Below, one piece after another: positions 10,691-21,381 of a stretch of DNA of 64,000 nt; the stretch's first letter is position 1, and each line of letters starts with the position of its first letter. Where the stretch lies: contig CAMTDV010000009.1 of assembly GCA_947069175.1 (NCBI GenBank), positions 11,727,663 to 11,791,662 on the forward strand, given 5' to 3'. The translations under genes and the position numbers were made by a program. The notes beneath the pieces were generated by a model, which was not told the origin of the DNA, made no database searches, and was given only the letters and a program-made list of their open reading frames with translations. This stretch comes from Scalesia atractyloides. Lineage: Eukaryota > Streptophyta > Magnoliopsida > Asterales > Asteraceae.

Positions 10691-12670
10691 CTCAATAGAG
10701 TTCCTTCTAAGTCTGTTCCTAAAACTCATTATGAACTTTGGACAGGAAGGATACCGAGTCTTACATATATGAAAGTATGGGGTTGCATTGCTGAAGCAAA
10801 ACTTTACAATCTTTTCCTAAGGAAATTGACCGTAAAATAGTTACCTATTTCTTTATCGAGTATATAGATCACTCAAAGGGTTATCGTTTCTATATTCCTT
10901 CCTACTTCACTTGTATTGTAGAAACCAAGCGTTTCGCAAACCTGGAGGTTTTTAAGGTCAGTGGGAGTAGTACTAACCCTTACGAAGAAATGCAAAAAGT
11001 ATAAGACGCGAGGGGTGGGGGGACTCGTCGCTTACCATAATTCCGTTTATTCCCCGTATACCTGATGCAACAACTGCACCTAATGTCACTACACCAACTC
11101 CACCTCCATAATCAGAACCCATTATACCTCATAACGAAGGCACATCAAACGTTAAACCCGATAATCAACTTAGGAGGTCATCTAGGCCTAGATTGCCTTC
11201 TAATTGGGATGATATGTTACCTACCTGACTAAGCTAAAACGGATGTCAGAAAACTCAATAATCCTATCTCTTACAATGAAGCCATTAATAGTGATTAGTC
11301 TTTTGAATGGAATAAAGCAATAAAAGTTGAGCTTGAATCCATGATGAAAAATGACGTTTGGGATTTGGTAGAAATACCCAACAATGTCAAACCATGGGGT
11401 GTAAATGGGTATTCAAAACAAAACTGGATCCGAATGGGATTGTTGTACGCTACAAATCGAGATTGGTTACAAAGGGCTACACTCAGATAGATGGAACTGA
11501 TTATCAAGAGACTTTTTCGCATGTCTCCCGTAAAGATTTATTATGGATCGTTATGGCCCTAGTAATTCATTTCAATTTAGAGCTGCATTAAATGTACGTT
11601 AAACTGTTTTCCTTAATGGAGACCTAGATGAAGATGTGTACATGACCTGAAGGCTTTAAACTTGAAGGTTAAGAACATCTAGTATGTAAGTTAAAGAAAT
11701 CCAGATACGTGTTAAAACAAACATCCTGTCAATGGTATCTCAAGGTTTACTATACTTGTCCTTTATGTAGATGATATTCTATTGGTAAGTAATAGTTTAG
11801 ACATGTTGCATGAGTCGAAGCGGTTACTTTCGCATAACTTCGACATGAAGGATCTCGAAGAGGCTTCTTACGTCATTGGCATCAAAATTCATCGAGACAA
11901 ACACAAAGAGGTGTAGTATTATCTCAAAGGGACTACATAGATCATGTCATTACATGGTAGAATACGCAACAGTGCAAACCCTCAGTCGCTCTACTAGTTA
12001 AGGGAGGTTTTGGGTTCATTCCAATGTCCGACAACAGAGGTTTGAAGGAGCAAATGAGCTAGATACCTTATGCATCAGTAGTCGGAAGTCTTATGTATGC
12101 TCAAGTGTGCACTCGCCTAGATATCACTTTTATCAATTAAATGCTAGGCCGTTATCAAACTAATCCTTGCCTAGATCACTGGAAAGCAGCTAAGAAAGTA
12201 TTTGATATCTCCAAGGGACAAAAGAATATAATTGACTTATAAAAGAAGTGATAATTTAGAAGTGGTAGGCTATTCTGAGTCTGACTTTGCTAAATGCAAA
12301 GATGACAAAAATTCCACTTCGAGATATATCTTTAGGTTAGCGGGCATACCTCTATCATGGGAGAGTCATAAACAACGTTAAACACAACTTCTAAAATGAT
12401 GGTAGAATACATTGTTCTTTGTAACGCAACCTGTCATGGAATGTTGCTTAAGAATATGATCATTTGACTCAGAATACATTGTTGTTCGACTGGAGCTGGT
12501 TTATATCTTATACAAAATACATGTTCGTATGCGAGCGAGTTGAGGAAATAGTCTTTATATTGAGTATATAAATACTAAACTTATGCTTGCAGATCCGATG
12601 ACTAAAGGTTTCTCGCCTAAAGTTTTCAAAGAACATGTTTCGAATATAAGATTTACTAAACACCATATTT
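10691..12670 (+). pseudogene. Highly decayed Ty1/copia pol (integrase end, RT, RNase H)
   Basis: Conceptual translation with many stops and frameshifts gives, in order: the integrase C-terminal block HYELWTGRIPSL with KGYRFYIP (about 10725-10915); RT motifs WVFKTKLDPNGIV and KGYTQIDGTDYQETFS (about 11405-11520); FLNGDLDEDVYM (about 11610); the catalytic YVDDILL (about 11765); and KDLEEASYVIGIKI (about 11850). RNase H traces follow, and a KGFSPK-like end near 12610. Order and motifs are those of copia elements (PR-IN-RT-RH), but no ORF exceeds 80 codons. Gag and protease are not found upstream. It is clearly older than the other copies here. Confidence 0.8.
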
Positions 12671-13047
12671 AATTGCATATTGTACTTATGTTTTAATTAA
12701 TGAATTTTCCTCAGTTTTGATTTTGTATGTCTTTAAGATATGTTCTGCCAACGTAATGACATATAGACACATATAAATACAAATCAAATGTTTAAAGGAC
12801 TTACTTGAAGATTTATGGACTTTGTAGCCAACTCTCACCCTATATATATAGGATTCGGTTCAAGGAGGACCACTACCAGTTACGAGAGAGAACCATGAGA
12901 ACTCCTCCCAACCAATAGAATTTTAACACATCTCATATAATCAATTTAATTCAAAAGGGTATTTTAGTATTTTTCTTTCAATGTCACATCCACTCTCTCT
13001 TATCTTTAAAACACATCACATCATCATTTAGTCATTTCTTTATAAAC
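12671..13047. other. Non-coding junction with a single MITE end
   Basis: After the copia relic, a sequence at 12841-12915 (TATAGGATTCGGTTC, then GAACCATGAGAAC) matches the left end of the MITE at 8088. No partner end was found before the microsatellite, so this copy looks truncated. Nothing else recognised. Confidence 0.45.
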
Positions 13048-13071
13048 TTATTATTATTATTATTATTATTA

Positions 13072-13130
<59 letters not shown>
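13048..13130. repeat. (TTA)n microsatellite
   Basis: About 27 near-perfect TTA units with one ATATTA interruption. Confidence 0.95.
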
Positions 13131-14022
13131 GGGGATGATTTTTAGTAGTCATTGATCCCTTATCCTGAGGCTAACCTGGATTGATTATCCTTAGCGGGTG
13201 GTGCAGAGAGTTCAAGGATTAAGGATCCTTACTGTTATCTATAATTGTCTAACAATTGTCTTCTATGCTTCTAGCTTGTGATTGAAGGTAGGTTACGAGT
13301 CAAGACTTGTTCATAGCTGGAATCTCGCATGAATATGCCCTTATTCCACACGTGCAAATGAAGAAAGTGGACGTTGTGAGATCGTGGGAGAATTAGCAAG
13401 ATTTTCGCATAGTTAGTTAAGGATAATTTTAACTAGTTTAACCGGGTATTGAGCTATAATAGAGAACACTTGCAGTTTTTCGAGACACAACACTTCTGCT
13501 ACTCTCTCTCGTATACACTCACACTAGAAATCATTATAACAAGCTCAATACTTCCAAAGTTGTACTCTTTTGCATGCAATATAGTTGATAGTGATAGTTT
13601 TCACTATCCGAGGTTTTTATGCCGGTGATCTACTAGCGATCAAGGGCTTTTCCTCTTATAAATCCTTGTGTTATCACCATTTACATTTCATTTTTGCTCA
13701 CACAATTGTTTATAATTCAAGCACTAAGCCTCACAGAAATCAGATTTGGTTACATTATCCTTGTTGTGATTTTTCATCAAAACAGTTTGGCGTCCACCGT
13801 GGGGCAATCGGTGCTTCAATTCTAAAAATCCCATTCCTTTCATTTGTTGGAATTGAACCCTAACAAAGGAACATATGATATCAAAGCCAAAAATACTATC
13901 TGAGCTTTGGTTCAACTATCAGTGGTTACAACCACTGATCAACCTTTACACTGCTTTCCTAGAAAAACTGCTCCTATCATGTTATCGTTCAAGAGGCAAA
14001 GGTCTGATAGAAGAAACAAGAT
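13131..14022 (+). mobile_element. Truncated gypsy LTR end, PBS-like site and leader
   Basis: The 13131-13784 stretch ends in ...AAACA and is followed two bases later by TTTGGCGTCCACCGTGGGGC (13786-13805), a phrase that in plant gypsy elements sits at the primer-binding site just after the 5' LTR. The 3' part of the LTR is CT-rich and leader-like. The 200 bp beyond it could be the start of a gag region but is short. The element is cut by chromovirus copy 1 at 14023-14027 and is not recognisable beyond about 24880. Clade not determined. Confidence 0.5.
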
Positions 14023-14027
14023 CAGAG
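14023..14027. other. Target-site duplication CAGAG (left)
   Basis: CAGAG precedes the TGTCACACC end, and the same five bases occur at 24828-24832 after the GTTACA end. This proves a single insertion of chromovirus copy 1. Confidence 0.95.
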
Positions 14028-14484
14028 TGTCACACCCCGACCCGCAGCGGAATAAGAGTCGGGGCATAATTGGGTTATCACCAAAGCTCATGATGTTTAC
14101 TAATATGTTTCATATTTATTAAATTCAAAATTACATCCTCAATATTCCAAACAAGTTCATACAATTACAAAGAAAACGTAACTAAATAAATAATCCAAGG
14201 TCTAAACCGATTTATTCTTCTAAGCCATCCTATATGTTTCTTGCTGCAACTGGATCACCTGTATCATGTGTAAAAATGGGGGTTTTTGGGTCAACAAAAG
14301 TTGGCGAGTGAACCTTGTTAGAAAACATTTATTATTGATTTCTTGTTATAATTAATATGGAAAAATTGTGCAATAATCATATGTGAGCAAACGTAAATAA
14401 TCATACAATAACATACAATAACAAACCACCTTGCATAAATATATGACATGAATGATAATGTAAATGTTGGCAACGTCACGTTCA

Positions 14485-14660
14485 CGCTCATAGGTAATGG
14501 GGAACGGTTCCGCTCATAGGTAATGGGGAACAGACGGCCAATGATGAAATGTATGTGCGATCAAGGATAAATCAAACAAAGCTGATCGTATGTTGGCAAC
14601 GCCTCGTTCACGCTCATAGGTAATGGGGAACGGTTCACGCTCATAGGTAATGGGGAACGG
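14485..14660 (+). repeat. Four copies of a 23 bp LTR repeat
   Basis: The unit CGCTCATAGGTAATGGGGAA plus three bases starts at 14485, 14511, 14611 and 14638, as two close pairs about 125 bp apart. Equivalent copies lie in the other LTRs near 22640-22815, 38670-38815 and 46799-46940. LTRs C and D have lost one member. Confidence 0.85.
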
Positions 14661-15101
14661 CGGCCTAATGATGATGTATGTACTGAAAATGATAAATTTA
14701 ATCTAAACATTAACCACACAAACAGTTGATACATATTAAATAAACATTTGATCATGGATATGATGGATGAACAAGTGTTTAAATGTAATAAATAATATGA
14801 CACATGATACACCCCAAAAACGTGATTAATACGGGGAATTTGTAGAGATTCACTCACATTTGGTGCGTTCGTTTGACGATGTTGAATGCGCCCAAGTTTA
14901 GAGGGTTGATCGACGAGGATTAACTAACCTAAATAATAACGAAAAGGTATGGTAAATAAGTGGATTTTATTAACAATTTTAATAGGATTTTTAGATTTAT
15001 TTTTGTGAGTTTAAGGTTATTTTCTAACTTTAAAAACATTATTTTTAAGTATTTTTAATTGATTTTTAAATTAAATAAATAAATAAAAATATAAAAAAAT
15101 G

Positions 15102-15146
15102 TTGACTTTTTGGGTTGACCGTTGACCATTGACCCTGACTGTTGAC
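15102..15146. promoter_or_regulatory. W-box (TTGAC) cluster in LTR A
   Basis: Five TTGAC cores in 45 bp, at 15102, 15115, 15122, 15129 and 15142. W-boxes, usually TTGAC followed by C or T, bind plant WRKY factors. On the element's own strand the cluster lies just downstream of three tRNA-like segments and just upstream of an AT-rich TATATTTTTATTTATT stretch (about 15075-15092) that could hold a TATA box. Equivalent clusters: 23252-23303 (five), 39257-39308 (six) and 47385-47428 (six). Confidence 0.6.
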
Positions 15147-15169
15147 CGGTTCGGTCGTGTATTTGTTTT

Positions 15170-15243
15170 CACTGAGTGAGGTTCGAACTTGTGACCTCCC
15201 GTACGCGTGCACGCAGCTCTACCAACTGAGCTACGTGTCTAAC
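15170..15243 (-). other. tRNA-like segment 1 in LTR A
   Basis: On the minus strand there is an A-box-type TAGCTCAGTTGGTAGAGC (15216-15233) and a B-box-type AGTTCGAACCT (15179-15189), about 30 bp apart as in a tRNA gene. The D-arm matches Lys/Phe-type tRNAs. The acceptor stem does not pair and the anticodon arm is poor, so it is tRNA-derived rather than a functional tRNA. It is kept in all four LTRs. Confidence 0.75.
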
Positions 15244-15335
15244 CCGAAATATTTCTACTTTTAATTATTTATATACTATTTAATTTATTCAAAATTCATT
15301 TATTTTTAAAAAGGATTTTAATTACATCGAACCGG

Positions 15336-15408
15336 TGTGCATAACAGGTCTCGAACCCGGGACCTGTTGTTTAACGTTGCACACAGTCCATCGCTGGACT
15401 ATGTGTCT
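15336..15408 (-). other. tRNA-like segment 2 in LTR A
   Basis: Minus strand: TAGTCCAGCGATGGACT resembles the GTCCAGCGGT A-box of Glu-type tRNAs, and CGGGTTCGAGACC is a strong B box with flanking GGTCCC pairing. It is preceded by AGACACA, as is segment 3, and the two look like duplicates of each other. Confidence 0.7.
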
Positions 15409-15506
15409 AACCTGGTTAAAACACTTGTTTTTATTTCAATTATATACTAACTGGAAGTTTCCGTGTTTGGGTTTTATAAAAAGTGAATATTGTGACGAAT
15501 CGGAAC

Positions 15507-15574
15507 AAGGACAGACTCGAACCCGGTATCCCTATGATTCAAATGCACACAGTCCACCGCTGGACTGTGTGTCT
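15507..15574 (-). other. tRNA-like segment 3 in LTR A
   Basis: Minus strand: CAGTCCAGCGGTGGACTG (A-box region) and CCGGGTTCGAGTCTG (B-box region) about 20 bp apart. Homologous to segment 2 but with a different centre. Confidence 0.7.
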
Positions 15575-16416
15575 AACCCGAGATATAACCCGATTTATAT
15601 TAAATATATACACAACCTAACTTCATCTTCTTCGCTAAAACAACTCAGATAACTGATATTCGACTGATCTTGTTCAATTCAATTAACAGACATATAAATG
15701 ATTAAAACGTAGCGGATAGGGAAGGTTTTGGAAATGAATGTACCGGAAAGATGACTTTTCTCAGAACTCCGGCAAAGTCGTCGGCTCTGTTTTATGAACT
15801 CCGTCTGTGCGGACAAATTAACAGTTTTGATTAACAAATTGTGAAATTGAATGACTAAACAAGAGTTATCAGAAGGTTTAAATGATTATACCGTTTCACA
15901 GCGCAATTTAGGAATTTTCAGAAATCTTTCGGCGAGTGCTGATTATCCGATATCGTCGTCTGGGACTGATTCTGGTTGAAGGGTTTGAGTTAGTAAAAGT
16001 CTAACAATAGATAGAAGATGAAAGAATTGAGAAATTTACCGTTTTGATGAATGACACGGTTTTCCGGCGAAAGTCCGGTGATATCAGATAGCGATTCCGA
16101 CGATCAGAAATTAGAGCAAAAGTGAAATGGGAGGTTCTGTGAGTGTTTTTGAGTCGCGAGATGATGATTTTGATAGAGTAAATCAGGAAGTAAAGGATTT
16201 CGGTTTTTTTAACTCCCAAACTCATATGAATCGAAACAATTAAAGACTGAATTTGATTAAGAACGTGCGTCGTAATGGTTACATCGGTTATTATCAGTAA
16301 TTGCGATCACTCAATCGTCTAGAAAGTTGAAAGCCGATGAACGGTTTCAGTTTGGCGCAAACAGATGATTTCACAGGTGAACTTATGTTTTATTTGTTTC
16401 CTAGATTACACAAAGA

Positions 16417-16491
16417 CATCAAGTGGCGGAGTGTTTAAGTGTTGGTTGGTTAGGTCTTCCGGCTGACCCGGGTTCGAAACCCGGCAGCCCC
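16417..16491 (+). other. tRNA-like segment 4 in LTR A, with T-run
   Basis: Plus strand, antisense to the element: TGGCGGAGTGTTTAAGTG (Ser/Leu-type A box; GTGGTT in the other LTRs) and a perfect T-arm, CCGGG TTCGAAA CCCGG, ending in CAGCCCC. CTTTT follows immediately, the usual Pol III stop. The 5' acceptor half does not pair with CAGCCCC, so it is degenerate on that side. It is the best preserved of the four. Confidence 0.75.
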
Positions 16492-16676
16492 TTTTCATTT
16501 TTAATTGCTTTATTTTTATTTTTTAATAATTTTAATTTCCATATTCTAAAATGTTTATTAGTTATGTTTTGTTTAAAATTAAAATAAGCATTAAATGAGC
16601 AACGAAAATTTGAAATTGATTATTCGATTAATAAACGAAGCGGGTTTTGAAAACCCGTTTTTCGACGGATGTTACA

Positions 16677-16691
16677 GTATCCCCTACTTTT
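16677..16691 (-). other. Polypurine tract, chromovirus copy 1
   Basis: On the minus strand AAAAGTAGGGGATAC abuts the LTR start TGTAACATCC. This is where plus-strand DNA synthesis would be primed. Confidence 0.8.
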
Positions 16692-16710
16692 AGAAATTTC
16701 GTCCCGAAAT

Positions 16711-17312
16711 TTAAGTAGTAGTGGTAACAGGAAAAAGATGCGGGTATTTTTCGCGCATTGAGTCTTCACGTTCCCAAGTAAACTCAGGTACTCGTTTCGA
16801 CTCCCAGCGTACCCTTACAATTGGAATACGACTCCGTCTTAAACGTTTTTCTCCGAAGTCCATGATCTCTACTGGTCTTTCAATGAAATGCATAGATTCA
16901 TCGATCTGAATATCTTCCAGGGGAATATGGAGGTTTTCATCGGCGAGGCACTTCTTCAAGTTTGATACGTGGAATGTGGGGTGAATTCTGTTAGTTCTTC
17001 TGGTAGATCAAGCTTGTATGCTACAGGTCCTACTCTTTCGAGTATCTTGAAAGGTCCTACGTAGCGTGGTGCTAGCTTGCCCTTCTGGCCAAAACGAACT
17101 ACTCCCTTCCACGGTGATACTTTTAAAAGTACATGATCACCAATGTTAAATCCAAAGGCTTTCGCCGTTTGTCTGCATAACTCTTTTGACGACTTTGTGC
17201 CGCTAGAAGATTGTTTCGGATTTAATGGATCTTGTCTGTTGTTTCTTGAATTAGTTCTGGACCGGTGATTTGAGCTTCTCCAATTTCGTGCCAACATACT
17301 GGAGATCGGCAC
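16711..17312 (-). pseudogene. Integrase C-terminus and chromodomain, copy 1
   Basis: Two overlapping frames continue the polyprotein after the integrase core. The segment 16956-17312 reads GDHVLLKVSPWKGVVRFG and KLAPRYVGPFKILERVG, the integrase C-terminal fold. The segment 16711-16959 reads a chromodomain-like block: ERPVEIMDFGEKRLRRSRI, then VRVRWESK and the aromatic-rich FTWEREDSMREKYPHLF. Chromodomains are thought to steer integration to heterochromatin. A one-base change near 16956 and another near 17220 break the frame; copy 2 reads through the first. The stop is at 16711, just before the PPT. Confidence 0.85.
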
Positions 17313-20224
17313 TTACGACCATATAAAGCTTCGAAAGGTGCCATGCTGATACTTGAATGATAGCTGTTGTTGTACGAAAATTCAACTAATGGTAGATGAG
17401 CGTCCCAATTTCCCTTGAAGTCTATGACACATGCTCGAAGCATATCTTCAAGAGTTTGGATGGTGCGTTCAGATTGTCCATCAGTTTGAGGATGATAAGC
17501 GGTACTGAGGTCTAATCGTGTACCCAAAGCGGCTTGTACGGCTTGCCATGTTCGTGAAGTGAAACGACCATCACGATCTGAAATAATGCTTAACGGTACA
17601 CCATGACGGCTTACGATCTCGCTGATGTAGATACGAGCTAACTTCTCATTCTTGAAGTCCTCGCGAATCGGAATGAAGTGAGCTGATTTTGTAAGACGAT
17701 CAATGATTACCCATATAGTGTCATACCCACCAGAAGTGCGAGGTAACCCGGTAATGAAGTCCATGGTTATGTTTTCCCACTTCCATACAGGTATTTCAGG
17801 TTGGACCAGAAGTCCTGAGGGTTTTTGATGTTCAGCTTTTACTTTGGAACATGTAAGGCACTTGGAAACAAAAACAGCAATATCCTTTTTCATTCCAGGC
17901 CACCAGTAGGTGTATCGAAGGTCTTGATACATCTTGTCGGCTCCTGGGTGTATAGAGTATCGTGTTTTGTGCGCCTCATTCATAAGGAAATCACGAAGGT
18001 TATTGTGATCGGGAATCCATATGCGATCTAGATAGTACAGAATACCGTCGGATTTAGTTTCAATTTTAAGTTCAGCTCCAGAAGACAGCTCCTTTCGTAC
18101 GTCGTTTTCCGTTACTGAAACACGTTGGGCTTCTCGAATTTGATCTTTGATGCCGGTTATGATTTGCGAACATAGAAGACGAATGGAGTTCGCATAACCC
18201 TTTCGACTGAGCGCATCGGCCACCACATTTGCCTTGCCAGGATGATACCGAATTTCACAGTCGTAGTCATTAAGAAGTTCGACCCATCTTCGTTGCCTCA
18301 TGGTTAACTCCTTTTGGTTGAAGATATGTTGGAGGCTCTTATGGTCAGTGTATATTTCACACTTAGTACCGTAGAGGTAATGTCTCCATATCTTAAGAGC
18401 GAACACAACGGCTCCAAGTTCTAGGTCGTGGGTGGTGTAGTTCTTCTCATGAGTTTTGAGTTGTCTAGAAGCATAAGCTATCACCTTTCCTCTTTGCATT
18501 AGAACACAACCTAGTCCTTGCCCTGACGCGTCGCAATAAACCACGAAGTCATCACAACCTTCAGGAAGAGTGAGAATAGGTGCATCACAGAGTTTTTGTT
18601 TAAGGGTTTGGAAGACTTCTTCTTGTTTGGGTCCCGATATGAAGGGTTTTCCTTTATGTGTTAAAGCCGTGAGTGGTACAACGATGCGGGAGAAATTTGC
18701 AATGAAACGGCGATAATAACCAGCCAAACCAAGGAATGATCTTACTTCGGTTGGTGTACGTGGCGCTTGCCATTCTTGTACTGCTTTGATCTTTGAGGGG
18801 TCGACATGTATTCCCTTGTCATTGACGACATGTCCAAGGAATTGTACCTCTTTTAACCAGAATTCGCATTTGGAGAATTTGGCGTAGAGCTTTTCATTCC
18901 CTAAGAGTGTAAGGATGAGTCGAAGGTGTCGTTCATGATCAGACTTAGACTTTGAGTAAATGAGGATGTCGTCGATGAAGACTATAACAAAGCGATCGAG
19001 ATAGGGTTTGCAGACTCTGTTCATTAGATCCATGAAGAGAGCTGAAGCGTTGGTTAGACCAAATGGCATGACCATGAATTCATAATGACCATAACGAGTT
19101 CGGAAGGCGGTCTTTGGGACGTCTTCTTCATGTACTCTGAGTTGATGATAACCAGAACGAAGGTCGATTTTTGAAAAACAGCTGGCGCCTTGAAGTTGGT
19201 CAAGAAGATCATCGATGCGAGGTAATGGGTAGCGGTTCTTAACCGTTAACTTGTTGAGTTCTCTGTAGTCGATACACATGCGAAACGTTCCATCTTTCTT
19301 CTTCACAAAAAGGACAGGTGCACCCCAAGGCGATGAGCTAGGACGTATGAATCCTTTGTCAGTCAGCTCTTGTAATTGACTGGCTAGCTCTTGCATTTCG
19401 GATGGGGCTAACCTATAAGGAGATTTTGCAACTGGAGTAGCTCCAGGTATAAGGTCAATGCGGAATTCGACTTCTCTCACGGGAGGAAGTCCTGAAATGT
19501 CGTCAGGAAAAACTTGCGGAAAATCTTTTACTACTAGGATGTCTTCGAGTTTCTTCTCCTTGATTCCCTTTTTGATGACATGAGTTAGGAATGCGACATA
19601 ATTTTTGTGAAGATATTTTCGGGCTTGAAGACAGGACATTAATTTGAGTCCTTTCAAAGGGGTTTCTCCAAAGATTCATAGAGTCTGACCATTTGCAAGA
19701 GGAATGCGAATGAACTTTTCGCGGCATACAACTTCAGCATGATGTTGGCTGAGCCAGTCCATATCAATTATAATGTCGAAACTTCCCAACTTCATAGGTA
19801 TGAGGTCAACTGGAAAATTGTGATCGTTTAGGGTGAGAGTACAATTGCGTATAATAGAGTTTAATGAGACCGGTTTTCCGTCAGCAACTTCTACCGTTAT
19901 GGATTCCAGGAGTTTATCTTGAGTTTGGTTGAGGATGGGTTCAAATTCTAAGGGCACAAAACTTTTATCCGCGCCAGTATCAAATAACATGGATGCATAA
20001 CTACCATTGATGAGAAACGTACCGTTAACCACATTGTTGTCAGCCCTAGCTTGATTGGCGTTGATGTTAAAAGCTCTTCCTCTTGCAGGTGGAGGAGCTT
20101 GGTTAGCCTGGTTTGCTGGATTAGCTTGAGCTTGGGCATGGATGATATTCACCAGGCGTGGACAGGTGTTCCTGAAGTGGTTCGGGTCTCCACATTTGTA
20201 ACAAGCCCGCATAGGTTGCACCAT
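17222..20224 (-). pseudogene. Pol polyprotein (PR-RT-RNase H-IN), copy 1
   Basis: One frame from 20224 to 17222 with a single internal stop at 19676-19678. Protease: LFDTGADKSFV with catalytic DTG, after a CCHC knuckle CYKCGDPNHFRNTC. Numbering from 19657, RT has [16 protein letters not shown] (120-135), MPFGLTNA (197-204) and the catalytic FIDD (227-230). RNase H has DAS (376), E413, TDHKS (438) and DALSRK (481). Integrase has HHCC (C600, C603), DF (633), SDRDG (D694) and E730, the DD35E triad. The stop is TGA where copy 2 has CGA. NAPAVF in copy 2 is NASALF here, and PFIWG is PFISG, so the copy is decaying, but its catalytic residues are intact. Confidence 0.92.
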
Positions 20225-21381
20225 GGGATAGTTGGGTTGGTAGTAGGATTGGGCTACATGTTGGGTAGGTGGTAGTAGTAAAGGTTGTTGGGCTTAACCC
20301 ACTATCTGATGGTGGGTTTGGGATGAGGGCTGATGGCGGTTCGTTCGCTGAAGTACGCGACATGTTTGAATGGTGTGACCTGCGCGACCACAGCCGGTGC
20401 AATGTAGGCAGGGATGATCAGGAAAGTGATGGTATTGGCAACGGTTGCATTTTGGGTATGGGCCGGAGTATGGCTTTTTATATGGTGCAGGTGGGGGGCA
20501 ACTTGAGTGATGGGTGCAGCAGGGATAGGGAAATTTGTTTGTGTGACAGCAAAGTTTCTGGTGTTTCGCTTCCTCTTATTAGCAAACTTAGAGGAGGAGG
20601 TGGAATGGTTTGAAGTTTGGCCCTCATGGGGGCTTTCTTTTTCTCGTCCTTAAATTTGCCGTTACGAATACGATTCTCGGTAAGCTCGGTAGCTAGTTCC
20701 ATAGCAGCTTCGAGTGTTGTAGGCGAAGTGCATAGAACTGAGTCTTGAATTTTCGAGGGGAGGCCTCGAATATAGTGTTCGACTAGGCGGTAAACTGGGG
20801 TGAACAAGTTAGAGACCATTTGGTTCAACTCTAAAAACCGTTTGTTGTAGGAAGTATGATCTCCCTCCTTTTGCTTCAACGAATGAAATTCATCCTCTAA
20901 CTTTTTGATCTCGCTTCTTGGACAGAAGCGTCTCGTCATGATTTCCCTTAACTCCTCCCACGTTAAGGCCATTGCATCTTCAAATTCCTCTCTTACCCTT
21001 TTCAGTGTTCCACCAGGTAAGAGCTACTCCAAATAGTCTCCCGGTTGCGTAACGTTCCTTGCGATCCTCGAGACAATCGCAATTGAGGAAGGTGTTTTCC
21101 ATTTCCTCAAACCAGTGGAGGAGAGCAGTGACACCTTCGGTCCCTTCAAATTTCGGGGGATCGCAAGACTTGAAGTGTTTGTATGAGCACTTTTTGGAGG
21201 GAGGGTTGTCGACGTTCTGGTCTTCTTGCTGGGGAGGATTGATGGGATTTGCGGCGAGAGCTTGTTGGACTTGAACTATGATGTCAGGAAGAACCGCGAC
21301 CATTTGTTTTGCGATTTGGGTGGCCAAGCGTTCGTTTGACCTTCCTGACCTTCTACCCCCACGTTGTTGCCTAGCCGACAT
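20225..21381 (-). pseudogene. Gag (capsid/nucleocapsid), copy 1
   Basis: Starts at ATG 21381 with MSARQQRGGRRSGRSNERLA. It continues through the retrotransposon gag domain (HWFEEMENTFL, ATGRLFGVALTWW, MTRRFCPRSEI, LEDEFHSLKQKEGD, HYIRGLP) and a basic linker to a first CCHC knuckle, CTGCGRAGHTIQTC. The frame is broken near 20975 and again near 20600-20480. The second knuckle belongs to the next frame. The 5' leader 21382-22156 is non-coding. Gag packages the RNA into cytoplasmic particles. Confidence 0.85.

Larger units (their letters stand above)
14028..16676 (-). repeat. LTR A (3' LTR of chromovirus copy 1)
   Basis: 2649 bp. On the minus strand it runs from TGTAACATCC to GGTGTGACA. Both tips fold: CCCCGAC with GTCGGGG near 14035-14065, and CGGGTTTT with AAAACCCG near 16641-16657. 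It carries a 23 bp unit four times (14485, 14511, 14611, 14638), a W-box cluster (15102-15146) and four tRNA-like segments. Spurious ORFs here (for example 14561-14857 and 15335-15652) are translations of these repeats. Confidence 0.93.

Noticed and set aside
16417..16491. A working tRNA-Ser/Leu gene
   Set aside because: A good T-arm and A box, but acceptor halves do not pair and no clear anticodon arm. It is reported only as tRNA-like.
20269..20613. Plus-strand ORFs inside chromovirus gag (also 44210-44909)
   Set aside because: Shadows of the minus-strand gag; translations lack domains.
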